Shown piece by piece: positions 13,709 to 15,278 of a DNA stretch of 15,278 nt. The DNA is taken from NCBI GenBank assembly GCA_964012715.1, contig CAXGUG010000087.1, positions 1-15,278 on the forward strand, read 5' to 3'. Numbering within the stretch: the first letter of the stretch is position 1; each line of letters begins with the position of its first letter. Origin of the DNA: UBA1479 sp964012715 (GTDB lineage: Bacteria; Pseudomonadota; Alphaproteobacteria; Rhodospirillales; Casp-alpha2). The notes beneath the pieces are model-generated. The model had not been told where the DNA came from. It searched no databases and saw only the letters and a program-made list of their open reading frames with translations. Both the position numbers and the translations under genes were made by a program.

Positions 13709-14554
13709 CTAGAGGTGCCAGACGCGCGGCAGCTCCCGCCCCGCCAACAGGGCCAGCAGGGGCGACAGATAGGCCCGCAACATATGTGTACCCGGCGCAA
13801 CCACACGGCAGACCAGAGTATCCGGCGGGGCGCTCGCCCCCGCCGACGGCAAGGGGTCCAAAACTTCCCGCGCCGCGGCCAGCCGATCCTGCGCCCCCGG
13901 CGCGGCCAGCACGACCGTCGCCACCGCCTTGTGCCCGGCCAGGACGGCGGGCCCCTGCGCGGCGGCGTTGATATCGTCGTCCATCCGCGCCTCGTCGGCG
14001 AAGATCAGGCGTCCATCCCGGCGAATGCGCCAGGAATCGTGAAATGCCCCCATGGTCACGGTCTCGCCCGAAGCCGCGCGACCCAGCATCAAGGCCTCGA
14101 CGCCCAGAAACACGGCATCGCCCGCCAGGTCGACGCTGAGTGTGCGATTCAGGCGACCGCCGTCGAACAAAATCGTTTCCTGCGGCAACCAGTGCAGCGC
14201 CGCCCCTGCCTCGGCCCGTAATTCGGTCTCGACCCGCGCCGTGCCGTCGACCGCGCGGTACAAACGCTCGCAGGTCTGGGTCGTCAGGGTCAGGCTGGCG
14301 TCCTCGCCCGCCACGGCTTCGGTCCGGTAATAGTCGCCGCCGGTCAGGCCGCCTGCGGTATTTAACAACACCGCATCGATACCCTGCCCGTCGTAGACGC
14401 GCGGCAACCGCACCTTGGCGCAGCCGTCCTGATACAGGTCGGACAGGCGCGTGGTGCCGCCATCGGCCCGGACCTCGATCCGGACCCGGCCGCGTGCGCG
14501 TTGCAGGGATGTGGTCTTGCCGGGTTGGTCAGACGGTGAGGTGCCGTCGTACAT
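13709..14554 (-). CDS. ureD: Urease accessory protein UreD (281 aa)
   Basis: UreD (UreH) is the scaffold that docks on apo-urease and conducts nickel from UreG/UreF. The family signature LLNTAGGLTGGD is at 63-74 and LPQETILFDGGRLNR at 123-137. Later, GVEALMLGRAASGE and HDSWRIRRDGRLIFADEAR are also typical. The start at 14554 (MYDGTSPSDQ) is the first reasonable ATG; the frame is open upstream only because it runs antiphase through urtE. This start lies 26 bp inside the end of urtE, with GGACG immediately upstream, so translation is probably coupled to the transporter gene. The placement before ureABC is common in alphaproteobacteria. Confidence 0.95.
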   Translation of the reverse strand: MYDGTSPSDQPGKTTSLQRARGRVRIEVRADGGTTRLSDLYQDGCAKVRLPRVYDGQGIDAVLLNTAGGLTGGDYYRTEAVAGEDASLTLTTQTCERLYRAVDGTARVETELRAEAGAALHWLPQETILFDGGRLNRTLSVDLAGDAVFLGVEALMLGRAASGETVTMGAFHDSWRIRRDGRLIFADEARMDDDINAAAQGPAVLAGHKAVATVVLAAPGAQDRLAAAREVLDPLPSAGASAPPDTLVCRVVAPGTHMLRAYLSPLLALLAGRELPRVWHL

Positions 14555-15278
14555 CGTCCGCGTCCAACTCGCTCTTGTCGCCGGAAACGATGACCTCGCC
14601 ACGATCCAGAACGGTGATCGCATCGGCCAATTCGTGGGCGAATTCAAAGTATTGCTCGACCAGAAGAATCGCCATTTCACCTTTCTCGCGCAAGTGGGAA
14701 ATGGCATCCCGGACTTCGGCCGTCGGCGAATTCTGGGGTTTGGCCGCAGCCTGATCATAAACCCGGAACTCGGATTCCTTTTCCCCGCCACCGCCGTTGT
14801 TCGAACGATCGCGCAGAAATTTGATGGCGTGGCCGATGTCCTTGATGATCGACGGTTGAATGCCTTCGGTCGGCTCGTCCAACACCAGCAAGCGCGGCCG
14901 GGTGACCAGGGCGCGGCCGATGGCCAATTGCTGTTGCTGCCCGCCGGACAGATCGCCGCCGCGGCGCTTCATCATGGTCTTCAGCACCGGGAACAATTCG
15001 AACACTTCTTCCGGGATGAAACGCATCTTGGACGGCAGGCCCGCGAAACCCGTCTCCAGGTTTTCCTGCACCGTCAGCAGCGGGAAGATTTCCCGGCCCT
15101 GCGGCACATAGGCGATGCCGCGCCTGGCCCGGTCGAACGACGGCAGGCCGTTGATCGAGGAATCGTCCCACAGGATGTCGCCATCGGCGATGGGATGATG
15201 GCCGACGATGGCCCGCAACAGGCTGGTCTTTCCGACCCCGTTGCGGCCCAGGACGCAAGTCACCTTGCCGACCTCGGC
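14529..15278 (-). CDS. urtE: Urea ABC transporter ATP-binding protein UrtE, N-terminus cut by window edge
   Basis: One of the two ATPases (with UrtD) of the Urt high-affinity urea importer, a branched-chain amino acid type ABC transporter. Present are Walker A GRNGVGKT, Q-loop VPQGREIFPLLTVQENL, signature LSGGQQQQLAIGRAL, Walker B LLVLDEPTEGIQPSII and the switch region LLVEQY. The QGREIFP and the EGIQPSII variants are those of UrtE. The reading frame stays open to the right edge, so about the first 25 residues are missing. An unusual feature is roughly 40 extra residues between AIKFLR and EKGEMAILLVEQY (about 14690-14812), rich in N, G, E and Q. Linkage to ureD by a 26-bp overlap supports the urea assignment over other LivF-like proteins. 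Confidence 0.92.
   Translation of the reverse strand, partial: AEVGKVTCVLGRNGVGKTSLLRAIVGHHPIADGDILWDDSSINGLPSFDRARRGIAYVPQGREIFPLLTVQENLETGFAGLPSKMRFIPEEVFELFPVLKTMMKRRGGDLSGGQQQQLAIGRALVTRPRLLVLDEPTEGIQPSIIKDIGHAIKFLRDRSNNGGGGEKESEFRVYDQAAAKPQNSPTAEVRDAISHLREKGEMAILLVEQYFEFAHELADAITVLDRGEVIVSGDKSELDADDVRRHLTV

Overview
The window reads as high-GC chromosomal DNA of an alphaproteobacterium, most likely of the Rhodospirillales type. The reasons are the codon usage, the UreD-A-B-C-E-F-G order placed directly after a urea ABC transporter, and the style of the proteins. The genus cannot be read from the sequence. Most of the window is dense protein coding with gaps under 240 bp. No rRNA, tRNA, CRISPR array or transposase was seen.

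Left part (1-4321). A CaiB/BaiF-type CoA-transferase is cut by the left edge and diverges from a divergent YrdC/Sua5-fold protein. A strong bidirectional terminator (1071-1103) separates that gene from a convergent three-gene set on the minus strand. In order of transcription the set is a DUF2946 small membrane-anchored protein, a YcnI-like DUF1775 protein with a predicted N-terminal copper-binding histidine, and a TonB-dependent outer-membrane receptor. Together they look like a copper-linked envelope and uptake operon. A 21-bp palindrome whose size resembles CueR operators lies just upstream.

Middle (4322-8282). A class I aminotransferase is followed 19 bp later by a YhcX-like fusion of a GNAT acetyltransferase and a carbon-nitrogen hydrolase, both on the minus strand. 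Divergent from them is a stand-alone response-regulator receiver with an unassigned C-terminal tail. It converges, with only 4 bp between stops, on an IsdG-type heme-degrading monooxygenase that keeps the Asn/Trp/His catalytic set.

Islet (about 8341-9486). Base composition drops clearly. The only gene, on the plus strand, encodes a 293-aa protein whose C-terminal half looks like an Apea-like HEPN domain with an R-x4-H motif. It has its own promoter-like sequence and is followed by palindromes and a perfect 19-bp tandem duplication. It looks like a small acquired insertion and is the best candidate here for something undescribed, possibly a defence or RNase function.

Right part (9507-15278, minus strand). 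This is the end of a urea uptake and urease operon: urtE (cut by the right edge, with an unusual insertion of about 40 aa), then ureD, ureA, ureB, ureC, ureE, ureF and ureG. Gene gaps are short or the ends overlap. Urea imported by the Urt transporter would be hydrolysed by UreABC, with UreD/F/G/E loading nickel. The promoter of this operon is outside the window.
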